Shown here in pieces: positions 51,000 through 61,789 of a stretch of 64,000 bases of DNA. Within the stretch, counting starts at the first letter, position 1. The number at the start of each line of letters is the position of its first letter. This stretch comes from Cenococcum geophilum 1.58. Its lineage: Eukaryota; Ascomycota; Dothideomycetes; Gloniales; Gloniaceae. Below the pieces are notes generated by a model, which was not told the DNA's origin, did not search any database, and was given only the letters and a program-made list of their open reading frames with translations. Where the stretch lies: NCBI GenBank assembly GCA_001692895.1, contig KV748206.1, positions 1,746,662 to 1,810,661 on the forward strand, read 5' to 3'. Position numbers and translations under genes: made by a program.

Positions 51000-52953
51000 G
51001 GTAAAGACTTAGAAATGGTTCCGGATATACTATAGGTAAAGCAATAGGGAAGACCCCGCAAATTAAAACTATAGGATTAAGTATAGGCATTAAGAACGGA
51101 AACGTTTCGCCATTATAATAGGGATCCTAGAATCCTATAAAAGGAAGCCTATAGGGATCTACAGAAGAACCACTAGGGATACTGTTTAAAGAAGACGCTA
51201 TACAAGAAGGAGTAGTAGCACTATAAGAAGTGGCCTTAGGGATTTAGCAAGATCCCCTAGGGATAAAAGGAGAGTATCCGGCCTAGCACCGGAGATACGC
51301 AGTAGAGTTAATAGTATAAAGAGGAGCAAAAGGACAGCCTATGAAGAATTAGAAATTTTAAGGAATTATAAGGCACCTATAGGAACACCACCCGTTTATT
51401 ATATATGGGGATTATAGTAGTGCACTGCGTTTATATAGATTATTACTAAAGCTTAGAATAAAGGCATCCCCAAAGTATAAAGTTAATTCCTAATAATAGG
51501 GCATCCTAGAGGCACCTAAGAGGCACTATATAAAGCTATTTTATAAGAAGGAAAGAGCTAGGTAACAACTTAAACACCAGTAGTAGTAATAGGAGCCTCC
51601 TCTTCCATCTTAACGTCATTATTAACGGTATTATTAGCTCCTCCATCCCTAGAAGCATTAGCACTTCCACTAACATTCTTCTTAGAACGATAGGTACTAA
51701 AAGGACTAGCACAGGCGGGAGATTAGCAAGGAGAATGTTTATCTTAACCTTCGTTGCTATCCTTAGTATCCCCAGGTTCCAAATCGGCGTCTAAGTAGGG
51801 ATTAGAGAGATATTGGCTAAAGGAGTTAGCATAGTTCCTAAGCAAGTCACTAGAGAAACTTACCTAGCTAGAGTAGCCCGCGTAAGAGTACGAATGTTAT
51901 TATTAATAAGGACGAGCTATTCGCATATACGCTCCTAAACACTATATATCCGAGAACGTTGCGTCTCTATAGCAGTAGAAACCCTTATGGAATTAAAGAG
52001 TCTATAAGTAAGGGAAGATACCTTCTGTCCCCGCCTATTACTATTAGGATATTAGCGGAAATCTTAGATAGCGCGTTAGAGCCTATAAGTCTCATACGCA
52101 TAGACAGCGGGGATCTAGCATAATTAGCGAAATCTAGAATAGGACGGAATAGGAAATATCGGGACGTAGGTCTTTCTCCTACTACAATAATAGGAGTACT
52201 TAGATTTATTTTTGCTAAAGCAAGGCATCTTATAAATATAGGAAGGATCCTGCGTAAAAGCATAAACGCAGCAACAACAGTATTTTAGGGAAACTACTAT
52301 AGGAGCAACAGACGCTATCTAAGGCGTCACTAGGAGATTAATAATACTGCCGCCGGTCTAGGGACCATAAGCCATTGTAAGAGAATACTCTAAGAAGTCA
52401 GCATTATTATAAGAAGATGAGGTAGGGATCCTATTACTTATAGACGTGTTACGAGAAGAGAATAAAGCAGCTATAAAAGAACAGCTAAAAATATAGAAGC
52501 TAAAAGCGGAGATATAGAGGAAACAGTCTGCTAAAAGATAAGACAAATAGTGTTATTAATAAAAAGACGCGTAAAAGGCAACAGCTTATAAACTAGAAGA
52601 AAATTAAAATAAAGACGTTATTATTAGAATCTATTTTAGGTAAATGGGGATAGTGGCTTATAGACGCGTTGCATAGGACAACCTCTAGATTAACTTATAA
52701 CAAACTCTTATAATAAGAAAGGTAAATCCCATCTAATTTTTATTATTATTATTTTAGTTCTATTATAAAGGCATTATAGGGAACTATAGTAGGAAAAGAG
52801 CAGAGGAACTAAGGACAAAGTAAGGTTCTACGCTAGTAAAGAACTAGCTATAAGCCGCATTATAAAGTATCTTTCCACTAAGAATTTCCCTAGTAGTTTT
52901 AGCCGGAACTTTATAAAAGCTTAGTAGAGGCGAAGTCTTAGAGGACCAAGACC
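51000..52953 (+). other. Gypsy-7 extra 3' region, no recognised domain
   Basis: This lies after the chromodomain and before the polypurine tract. Short open frames occur on both strands (for example 51985-52263 and 52358-52546, minus), but stops are dense and I recognise no family. It is unusually long for a post-pol region in this kind of element. Confidence 0.5.
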
Positions 52954-52970
52954 CTTAAAGGGGAGGCAAT

Positions 52971-53348
52971 TATAACGGAATTCCCCAAAAGGTATATATT
53001 AGATAAGACAGAAGAAGGTCTTATCTATGTTCTAGAAGGAGGTCTTATCTATATTTTAGAAGGAGGTCTTACCTATATTCCATCTACGTCCTAGAAGATA
53101 TGGTTAGATAGATAAGGGGTAAAGGGTTTTACTAGCGTCTTAGAAAGATTATATAGGGAGCTAGTTCTCCTCTAGAGAAGAACTAGCGATTAGTCTCTAA
53201 ATAGAAGTAGTTAGAAGCATTTGTCCTTTAATACATAAAACTTATTCTACCTTTAACTTACCTTCTATTTACCTTCGACTTACCTTCTACTTACCGGTGA
53301 TACTGTTAATTAGATAATCATACGTTCCGGTCAGGCTGGCCTCTTACA
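52971..53348 (+). repeat. 3' LTR of Gypsy-7
   Basis: Starts tataacggaattcc (G-to-A in the first TG) and ends ggcctcttaca. It differs from the 5' LTR mainly by transitions. Confidence 0.93.
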
Positions 53349-53558
53349 TTTGTTTAAGTGCCGCATTATTTTCCATTAGTTAGTTAACTATTTCTTATAA
53401 TTGCCCTACTGTTATAGGCTGTTATAAGTTAGTGTCTGCTATACTAGTGTTGTTACCTAATCTTGAAGTAGTTGCCGCCGTCGATGGCGTTATGGTGGCT
53501 GCTTTTAGTGGTATGTTATTTAACTTCTATATTTGTTATTATAACTAGGTAGTAATTG

Positions 53559-53980
53559 TGTAACGGAACCTTATAGTAGGTACTACGGTAGGTTTATTAT
53601 TGGGCTAGGTATATAGGTAAAGTAAATTAAGTTAATAACGTAATAATAACTAGTGAAGTGGTTGCCTAATAGATTAACTCTAATTATATTCTAAGAATTA
53701 CTACGAGGAAGAAACTATTTAGGTAGGGACTAAGGGTCCTTAAATATATAACCGTACTCCTAAGAAAGTCGTTGCTCTATCTGCTCTGTCTGCTCTATTC
53801 GCTCTATTATAGATCTTGCAGATTATATAGATTACACAGATCACATTATGTGACCTTACTTACTATTTTTCGTCACATGGTTCTACGGGTTCTATTCTGG
53901 ACCGTGCCTATATTAACCAACTAGCTTCTTCCGACTCTTCTCCAAGTAGTCGTAACATCGTACTTAAAGCGTCCGTAACA
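53559..53980 (-). repeat. 5' LTR of Gypsy-6
   Basis: tgtaacggaacc to gcgtccgtaaca, preceded by the gag leader gtagtaattg shared with Gypsy-3 and Gypsy-4. Confidence 0.94.
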
Positions 53981-55922
53981 TTTGTAGTTTACAAAGATCT
54001 TATTAGGAAGAAGCTCTCTATAGCTCTCTTAAAGCTTTACTTTATAATTAACTATTAGATAGCGCTAAATAAAACAGCTTTTTAAGTAGTAATAGTTTAC
54101 TTTATTAACGAAGCTGGGCAACTCTTAAAGGTAATACTTACTCTGCGAGAGTATAAGGAAAGCCACAGTAGTAAGCAATAGGCAGAGGTACTTATTAAGG
54201 TGCTTAAGGAGTATAAGATTAACGTAAAGCAGATTAGCTATATTACTAGTAGATTTCTATTCTCTATCTCTACTACTATTAAGCTCTCTACTAACTATAC
54301 TAAATATAGGTGATAACCACGGCAGCAATAATAAGCTCTGTCGAATTCTATAAAAGCGCTTCCCTTCCTGGATTACCGTTTACCACCGAATTCGCTGCAT
54401 TAGCTATATTATCAATCTCGCAGTATAAGCCTTCCTTTTTACCAAAGATAAAGAGGCTGTGGAGCTCGCAGTATAAGCCATAGAGGAACTCTAGGCTAAA
54501 GAGCAGAGGCTTTATATTAAGTCGGAATATAAATATAATTAAGATAAAGCCACGTAGGCTAAGTGGCAAAAAATGGGAGCTTTGGGCAAGATCTATAATA
54601 TAGCCGTTTAGCTTAGAGCTTCGCCGGAATAATATTAAGCCTTCCTAAAGCTCGCCTATAAGATAATATCGCGCGACAATAATATAAGGTGGAACTCGTG
54701 GCTTACCATGCTAGAGTTAGCAATGGAGCTTAAGAGCTCAATTCAAGTCTTTATTAATAAGAACTTCAGTAATCTATATAAGAATGAGCTCAGTCGCGAT
54801 AAGTGGGACACTATCCACAAGACGATCGCAATCTTAAAGCCTTTTAAAGACGCCATAAAGTCTATGGAAGGCGATTAAACTACATTTAATAAGGTTCTAC
54901 AGAGCATGGATTTCCTTATAGATTACATCAAAAGTAAGCAGGAAGAGCACGCCTTTAATCAGAATCTCTTAGCGTCTCTTCTTACTATATGGCTTGCTTT
55001 TAATAAGTACTATAGCTTAACAGATTAGACTCCTGCGTACGCCGCTGCCTTACTCCTTAACCCAACGCTTCGAAAATAGTATCTAAATAATTACTAGAGG
55101 CTACTAGAACTTTGCAATAAAGGTACAATTAACTAAGTAATTAAAGCCGCATAAAAGCTTTGGCAGAAGGAATATAAGTATAGGCTAATTGATGGCAATA
55201 AGTGTTAGCTAATTAATCCTAATCTTATTACAAACACCTACCTCCGATAGAAGTATTTAGATTAACTTAAACGAACCTCTAAAGAAGATAAATTTAAACG
55301 GTTTATTGTTGTGAGTACACCTTCTCTTTATAATGTTATCTATTCTAACTCTATAGTAGGCAAAGCCTCTATAAACGATTACCACATCCTCCCTTAGCTA
55401 GTGGCTTAAATTAACTTAACGCGCAGAGTACCCACGCCTCTTATAAATGGCTATTAATATCCTCTCTATACCGGCTATATCAGCTAAAGCAGAACGCGTC
55501 TTCTTAGGCGCTCGGCGAATAATATTATGGGAGCGATTAAGGCTTAGAGCAACGGTGGTAGAGCAATCTAAGTGTTTAAAAAGCTGGCTTCAACAGATCG
55601 TTAAGTCGGGAGGCTTCGCGACAGTAGATGTAGCCGTCAAAGCTATCAACCTCAAGGAATCTATTGATAAAACGACGAGCGGCAATGCGGGAAGAAACGC
55701 GGTAAGCAATAAGTAAGCAAATAAGGCAGTAGGTGGATGAGAGAATTAAGTAGTAAGTACAACTCGTAGAGCCTCTCTCAAGCCAGGATCAATCTAATCC
55801 TAATTAGGAAATTAGTATGTAATCAATATAATCAATATAATCAATTAGAATCAGGTGCGGTGATTTTATAAGAATTAAAATCTATAGCCTGATTATGATT
55901 ACGGTGATTATGTGCATCCCTG

Positions 55923-57078
55923 CCTATGATACCCGACTCCAAAGTCCTCCGCATCACTACAGAAGTCTTTAAGGCCCCTAAGCTGGGTATCACAATTAAG
56001 CTGAATCAAGCGAATTCTTGACGGAATATTTATTGTAGCCGGTGTGCCGCAGGACAAAATCCTGTCGATTGGAGGTCCGTGCGCAGGTCAAGAATGAGAA
56101 GTCTGTCTATTGAATGTGGCTCTAGGGCCTCTATATATATACATGGGAAGGGTAGCTGAGTCGGTGACCGAGTCAAGGTGGCAAGGTAGTGGCAAGGATA
56201 TCCGTTTCAGATCGACAAATCCGTACCATCAGCTGAGCTGTCGACAAGCTCGACAAACTGTCTTGGCTTGACATTAAGAAAGAAATGACCGAGGAAAAGG
56301 CTCTACCTAACGAGGTGGCTGATCAAATCGGCGAATACGTTAAACACAACGGTGCTGTTCGCGACATATTGGATTTTCTAAAGTCTAATCCATCACTCGT
56401 TGCAGACCAGGACGTCAAGGCAGGCATCGAGGACATTGAGCTGTTGCTGTCTTACTTAGAGGCCTTTGGCATTTCAAATAGCATCTCCTTTGATCTTTCG
56501 TTGGCTCAAGGACTTGACTATTATACCTCGTTGATCTTTGAAGTTCTCCACACACCTAGGGAGACACAAGCTCCTGGAAAGCAAGCCAGCGGCAATGGTC
56601 AGGCTACCCAGGTGGGAAGCATCGGTGCAGGCGGACGTTATGACAATTTGGTGGGTATTTTTGGCAAACGCCCATTCCATGTGTCGGTATTTCGTTTGGA
56701 GCGGATCGCATCTTTACAATTCTGAAGGCACAACGCGAGCGAGAAGCGACCCTGCCAATACAGGAGATTGACGTGTATGTGATGGCTTTTGGAGCAGGCA
56801 AAGACTTCGATGGTCTTCCTCCCGATCGACTTCATATATGCGGTCAGTTGTGGGACGCTGGCATACGGGCTGGCTTTTCTGCTAAAGCAAGGCCAAAGCT
56901 TGCCCAACAGTTCAAGTCGGCTGAGGATGTGCCGCTTGCTGTTATTCTGGGTTAAGATGAGTTGGCGGCCGGTAAACTCAAGATCAAAGTCTTTGGGCTC
57001 CCTGACGGTCACCCGGAGAAGGAAGGTGTTTTGATTGAGAAGGCTGATCTGGTGGCAGAGGTACAAAAACGGCTCTAG
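55923..57078 (+). pseudogene. Histidyl-tRNA synthetase pseudogene, 3' part
   Basis: The frame resumes exactly after the hAT duplication (PMIPDSKVLRITTEVFKAP). It continues through VAGVPQDKI, an intron-like stretch (about 56095-56210), and KLDKL-WLDIKKEMTEEKA. Then follow the histidine-A motif region (LAQGLDYYTSLIFE, 56500-56545) and IGAGGRYDNLVGIFGKR. The anticodon-binding domain (EIDVYVMAFGAGKDFDG, GVLIEKADLVAEVQKRL) ends at TAG 57076-57078. Visible lesions: a one-base loss near 56215 (DKIRTI frame); Gln where the family has a catalytic Arg in RGLDYY (CGA to CAA, a RIP/CpG-type change); a one-base loss near 56672 after FGKR; and an in-frame TAA at 56953-56955 where GAA is expected. The longest surviving frame is 56285-56725. 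Not functional. Confidence 0.92.
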
Positions 57079-57741
57079 CGGTAGGACAGCCGTGGTCCGT
57101 TTCGGTTTTCTTAGAAGACCTAGATATGTAGGCTATCACTGTACCTCATTTCCTTGGTTTCTCCGGCACAATCGTATGCTAGAAAAGCATATGAGAGCAG
57201 AGCCGGAGCAGCCAGAAAACCCAATTGATCGATGTAATACAAAAGCCTACAGTCTGTTTACAACCCGAGGATCAATCCAAACAATTCGCGGAGCTCCAGC
57301 CTGCCGAGAAGCGTGGCTCTTATTCTTTCGTCCAGATTGTCAAGCAAAAGTGATAGCCACGAATACGAGAGATTAGGCGCCAAAGGCGCTCTGGCTGGCC
57401 ATCGGAGCTTTACAGCCAATTGATCAGAGTAATACAATTCTCTGGATTTAGAAAGTTCTATCAAACTTCAAGGCAAAAGAAGGCAAGAATGAGTAAGAAC
57501 GCAAAAGAGAGAAAATGGAAAATTGGACAACACATTTCTGCATCCAACAAAAGGGACGTCCACTCACGAGGCAGTGATAAATTCAACTTCTCTAGACCCT
57601 GGCGTGCTTTTCATACAGTCATTTAATTCACAAATGCGGCTCTTCGAGGTCTATATAATGTGTAGTAATAAATCAGTCGCCTTGCCGCCCAAGGCAACTA
57701 CCCGGAATAATTGTTAAATCTTTCAAGCTCAGACTTGTAAA
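57079..57741. other. No gene recognised downstream of the HisRS pseudogene
   Basis: GC-normal sequence with only short chance frames. The phrase ccaattgatc, three or so bases, then gtaatac occurs twice (about 57222 and 57417). I see no domain, tRNA or repeat element. Confidence 0.5.
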
Positions 57742-57837
57742 ATGGCTAAAGAATATGTCGACCCCCGATACATTGACAAAGCGAAGCTCTATGCACTTCT
57801 CGCGCGCTTATTCGCTGGACAGCCCTGGCAAGCTGAG
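57742..57837 (+). CDS. Possible first exon of an unidentified gene
   Basis: ATG 57742 opens a 32-codon frame (MAKEYVDPRYIDKAKLYALL, ending GQPWQAE) and stops cleanly at a consensus donor gtgagt (57838). I could not find a convincing second exon in 57850-58530, so this may be a gene fragment left by rearrangement. Family unknown. Confidence 0.3.
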
Positions 57838-58539
57838 GTGAGTCCGATATAATGGATTGAGACATCTAATTTTCGCCGTGTAAGGCATCAAGGCTCTAAG
57901 GCAGATTTTGTCCTAGGTTCGAAGGGGGAAGTGGGTGATCGAGACGCCCACCGCTTTATCAAAGGTAGGAGGTTATCATACACCATTGTCTTTCACCAAC
58001 CATACCACTCACCCCAGATGTTGCAGGAAGAACTGGATTCCGTCGCTCCGTAACAAAACGGATGCAGAGCGACGTGTATACACAGCCTGCTCAACCTCCC
58101 TTTGCTCGATTGCCTTCTTCTTCCTTTCCGCCTTCATTCACAGCCTTGCAGGCGCCCCCGTAGCCTACTCCAGTCAGCGGTGAGGACGGCCTGCTCAGGC
58201 ATATTTTGAGCCCATAAGGTGCTCGTGTCGGCTTACTGTCATATTTAATGGGTCGGAAAGTCCGATGTTGGTTCTGCTGCGGCGTTTTCAATTGGAGGTT
58301 TTTCGCTATGGCTCTTGATACGGATTCGGGTTTCGGTGTAGCATCTCAGGTGCAAGGCTCATGCCTTTCTGTTATAAGTAGGTCTAATGGTATCTTCCAT
58401 CAAAGTAGCATTCAATCTCAGCGATCAATCTCTTCCTTACATTACTTCGAACGATTACCTTCATTAAAACCCCGTACTTTCTTGATACAGATCTTCATCG
58501 CCTCTGTGACAACAGCCACGTAAACTGATACAACCGCCC
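57838..58539. other. No supported gene
   Basis: Several short overlapping frames in different phases; none shows a recognisable domain or paired splice sites. Confidence 0.4.
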
Positions 58540-58794
58540 ATGTCAGCTGGATATAGCCCAACCCCTTCCCAAGTTATCGATGGGCATTTCCTTGATCAGG
58601 GGCGTCTCCTGAAGGTCTTGCGAGATATTTTCGGGGCTTCAGACGCCGGGGAGAGCAAATTTCGAGTCGAGGTAAGGCAGTTGGCAGGAACTCCTCTTTG
58701 CGACATGCTAATCAGCAAGTTGCAATAGCTGAGACTCAATCGGTACAAGATATATCCATCTACAACATACACACAACCCCCAGAGCTCACTCAG
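58540..58794 (+). pseudogene. Two-exon gene fragment, family not recognised
   Basis: ATG 58540 starts a 44-codon exon (ending FGASDAGESKFRVE) with donor gtaagg at 58672. A 57-base intron with branch tgctaat and acceptor atag (58728) leads in phase to LRLNRYKIYPSTTYTQPPEL and a second donor gtaacg at 58795. The joined peptide GHFLDQGRLLKVLRDIFG..FRVE..RLNRYKIYP reads like real coding sequence. No third exon is convincing, because the next candidate after 58849 soon meets a stop. It is likely a truncated gene. Confidence 0.4.
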
Positions 58795-59204
58795 GTAACG
58801 CAACACTCAACAACATGTTTATCTTATCGACGTTAACTATTGATAGGAGCAAATACTTGGTTGTCGGACTATATTTTGCTAGAGGCAATGGCCGACTGTA
58901 TTGTAGTGGCGTGTTATGTTTCTATCCATTTAGTTTCAGTGTCGGGATTCCAGAGTCTTTGGATGAGAAAGAGCGTTGCCTGCCTGCCTGCCCATACCAT
59001 CAGCCGATCGTGGATGTTGATGCCTTGGTGCCTCGCTCTGCCTCATTTAGGTTCACCGGTCTCGGGTGATGCGAGCCGGAAACAGCCTTACCCCACTTAC
59101 TTGAACCAATTATTTCAGCCAGCTACTTAGATCCGAAACATCTTCCGTATAAATGAATAGTTTAATTATCCTTTATCTAAGCCATCCATTCGATGCCTGA
59201 AGAC
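58795..59204. other. No supported gene
   Basis: Two overlapping frames (58698-59069 and 58840-59130) disagree, and neither shows a known domain. Confidence 0.4.
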
Positions 59205-59333
59205 CGAGGCAGCCCACTTGTGCATAGCTCGCTTATGTAATACATATCGGCTCATTAAACGACCATGGAGCGAGGCAGCCCACTTGTGCATAGCTCGCTT
59301 ATGTAATACATATCGGCTCATTAAACGACCATG
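59205..59333. repeat. 63-bp tandem duplication carrying the start codon
   Basis: Copies at 59205-59267 and 59271-59333 are identical (period 66), both beginning cgaggcagccc and ending acgaccatg. The second ATG (59331) starts the CorA-like gene. The first ATG (59265) opens a short upstream frame of about 17 codons, read across copy 2, that ends at taa. Confidence 0.92.
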
Positions 59334-61386
59334 CTTTCGTATCTTAACATTCACGACTCCGAAGCTTTGCAGCGGCGAACCGATAGGAGAAGTCCCGATC
59401 TTTTTAAAGTTTATCCGCAGAGACCTCAGCTACAAGTCAATTATCTCTCCGCGTTGAGACTACCCGAGCGCAATGATACTCTCATTTATAAGCAAAACCA
59501 AACGATACACGATGTGGAGCAGATTGAGGCTTTCAGCAATGTACGGTTCGGAATATAGCCCTTTTATATTCAAATTCAAATCCATTCATTCCAGTGTCCC
59601 TTTTGCAAATGAAAGACTGATGTCTAAGTGCTTCGCTCTCGTAGAAAACCAACGACATACTACAAGTGTTCACCATCCGACAACAACGCTCTTGGACGAC
59701 ACTAGATATTTCCCAAGGCCTTTTCAAAGGATTTTTAGAAAAATATGGCGTATTTCACGAGTTTTGGAACTGTGCATTTGCATTTGGACGAAAATGCGAG
59801 GAAAACGAATTCGAATTTCCATGTTTTAGGATGCGACGGACTCCTACGGCCAATGGCAGTAATATTTTTGGTTCGCTAACTTAAATTCATTTCTTCCATT
59901 GCAGTACTCGGTCCTGTACCAGAGGTGAATTAAGTGACTAACTAAAAGCTAGAGTCGAGCTGCGTTCTGCGGCGTACCGAACTCAACAATCGCAAATTGA
60001 CAGAAGGGCAATCACCATGGTCCATTCGGCAGACCGCTGTGTATCACCGGCGTATTCCCATTATTCGTTCCGAGCATGATTCTGGCTCAATGCTTGATGC
60101 GCCGCAGTATAGATCTGTCTTCCTCCTTATTTCTCCATCGGAATCTTTTGAAAGGCAGTTGACACTCTGTGCTGATACCCTGGCGACAGAAGAGCATGCA
60201 ATGTCATGGCAAAATATTGTAAGGTTGCTTATTTTAGATGCCATGAAGGGGTGGCAAGAATATATGGCTTGGATGGAAGTGGAAATAAAGGAGCAGGTGC
60301 ATGGTACCCTTAAGCTCTTCCTGGTCGTGTTGCCGAGTGCATATCGTTGTGAACTCTATATTCGCATTACAATTATTCACTAATCTCTGATATTTAGTCC
60401 AACCGCCTGGTGTTTGCGAAGGTCGAATCCGAGAGGGCTAGTTTTGATCCTCTTACGGACTTCCAAATTAGTTTCATAGATCGACAGACGCTAAAGCAAC
60501 TTGAGGATAAGATAACCGAGCTAGGAATAATTCTCTCGACAATGCAACACACTGCCCTAAGGATGTGCGACTACACACGCAAAATCAGCCCCGACGAGTA
60601 CTCCGCCGGTGGAAGCATTATTAATGCGATTATTGAAGAGCTCGAGGAGCATGCCAAGGAAATAGAGGTGAACTGGAGGCGAGGAGAAGCTCTTAAAATG
60701 AGGGTAAAGTCTGTAACAAAGCTTGTACGTGCATATTGTTTTACTCTAAGTCAAGATGATTACCGGATAGAGTAAATGCTGATCCGAGTCCAGCTTTCTG
60801 ATCTCCTGAGTTACGAAGATGCAGTGGCATTGAAAGGCATTGGGCGTGAAGCGCAGGTTGAAAACCAATCAATGCATGAGCTTACGGTATGATAAAACTG
60901 AAAACGCTTAGCTCATAAGTTAATAAGCTTGCAGGAAAAAAGTACCAAAGATGCGGCAGCAGTTAAAGTTTTGACCGTGATTAGCCTTGTGTATCTTCCT
61001 ACCACAATCGTTACGGTAAGGTAGCCTTCTTACTAGCAGCTGGGCTAAAAGTGTTAAGGCTGAATTCGTACCAGAATTTTTTCTCTACTCAATTCGTGCA
61101 CACCACGGATAGTGGGAACATGCAAGTCTCCACAAGTGCCTGGCTACTGGCGGCAATCGCCATACCTCTGACGGTTCTAACGATCGCCAGTTGGTGGTCC
61201 TGGGTTGTGTTCGGTGACAGGCTCCAGTCTCTGAGCTTGCGGCTGCAGAAAAGAAGATCACATGATTTAGAAAGCGGGCCCAATATGCACTCCTTAGGAG
61301 GCTGTGCTCCATCTCCGTCATCACCATCATGCCAACTGCACGCCAGAAGCTGGTCGGCAGAGGCTGAGTCGACGAAGGTTGGCTAA
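59331..61386 (+). CDS. CorA-like membrane protein, seven exons, possibly damaged
   Basis: Proposed exons: 59331-59540, 59645-59858, 59905-60296, 60398-60724, 60794-60886, 60935-61015, 61075-61386. The introns are GT-AG, and several have CTAAC-like branch sites. Domains: an N-terminal region with RQQRSWTTLDIS and EFWNCAFAFGRKCEE; then TELNNRKLTEGQSPWSIRQT (residue 160 on); a helical stalk (FQISFIDRQTLKQLEDKI); and a C-terminal pair of membrane segments, VLTVISLVYLPTTIV and SAWLLAAIAIPLTVLTIASW. This is the fungal CorA-like family, in which NFFSTQF replaces the classical GMN. Mg transport is uncertain. Problem: exon 3 has two in-frame TAA (59931, 59943) inside a 24-base GT..AG segment, 59925-59948. 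Unless that segment is removed, the gene is null. With it removed the protein is 534 residues. Confidence 0.65.
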
Positions 61387-61789
61387 GGGAGAAGGTTCGT
61401 TGCCTGTGGCGGCAGACCGGACCGAATACTTCATGTACGTAGAGAACAGATGTCTCGGCGCGCACCAGAGAAGGTAGCCGGGGATACGAACGTTTTCTCC
61501 ACTTTTGGACGCTGTCTACACCCGCAAGGCATGGCTGAGCCCCGTGAGCGAATAATGTGATTTCGGTCTGTGGCTGGTGCTATTCCTCAGGCATATTTCT
61601 TAGGAACGATGTATATCTTCACTTCCCCCTCTCTAATTCCTGTAAGGATTTCCCTTCCTGCTTCATTTGTTCTTGCTCTTCTGGACAGCCTAGTCACTCA
61701 CCGCTCGGTTATCAGTGCCGTGCGCCATGCATCTCTGGCGGCTCGTTTGCTGGCCAATCAGGGCTACCTCCCGCAACAACGGAAAATCG

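Larger units (their letters stand above)
45562..53348 (+). mobile_element. Gypsy-7: plus-strand chromovirus inside Gypsy-6 (7787 bp)
   Basis: Equal LTRs (378 bp each) and a perfect target duplication tttgt (45557-45561 and 53349-53353). Gag starts at ATG 46090 (MAGPSNLIRPLGTITAGE) and ends with a zinc knuckle (YNCGKKGYISRFC) near 47060. A protease-like NSGASIGFIS lies near 47263, with N for the catalytic D. Reverse transcriptase spans about 47930-48550 ([29 protein letters not shown] for YLDD near 48280). RNase H is at about 48700-49050 and integrase at about 49680-50400 (IISNRGTVFNSAFW near 50145). A chromodomain-like segment (FLVH-stop-EGYS) is near 50890. About 2 kb without a recognised domain precede the 3' LTR. 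Polypurine tract aaaggggagg lies near 52956. Confidence 0.94.
38155..53980 (-). mobile_element. Gypsy-6: chromovirus of the Gypsy-3 family inside the hAT transposon
   Basis: Equal LTRs (422 bp each) and a perfect target duplication tttgt (38150-38154 and 53981-53985). Own sequence is 38577-45561 plus 53354-53558, interrupted by Gypsy-7 inside gag. Order on the minus strand matches Gypsy-3: gag at about 53515-53354 and 45561-44600; reverse transcriptase at about 41980-41400; RNase H at about 41200-40900; integrase at about 40800-40000; chromodomain-like segment near 39410. The catalytic YLDD is intact here (VYLDDIIIYL near 41600), whereas Gypsy-3 has YLNN. Many stops remain elsewhere. Polypurine tract at 38577-38595. 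Confidence 0.93.
37157..55922 (+). mobile_element. hAT DNA transposon inserted in the HisRS pseudogene
   Basis: Terminal inverted repeats are TAGGGATGCACATAAT at 37157 and ATTATGTGCATCCCTG at 55907-55922. They are perfect except for the first base (C to T). A perfect 8-bp target duplication, cctatgat, occupies 37149-37156 and 55923-55930. Own sequence is 37157-38154 plus 53986-55922 (about 2.9 kb). The transposase starts at ATG 37496 (MSSLQCIPAQASTQKR) and includes a BED zinc finger (FYCKRC then FWRYLKTKY, about 37760-37835). A DNHGSNN segment is at about 54311, RCISYIINL at about 54395, DNNIRWNSW at about 54675, and the dimerisation domain (MAINILSIPAISAKAERVF) at 55447-55716. Stops fill most of it, although the last domain is open for 89 residues. 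It is split by Gypsy-6. Confidence 0.95.

Noticed and set aside
59166..59354. Minus-strand frame with repeated RLMSRYVLHKRAMHKWAAS
   Set aside because: The protein repeat simply reflects the 63-bp DNA duplication read backwards.
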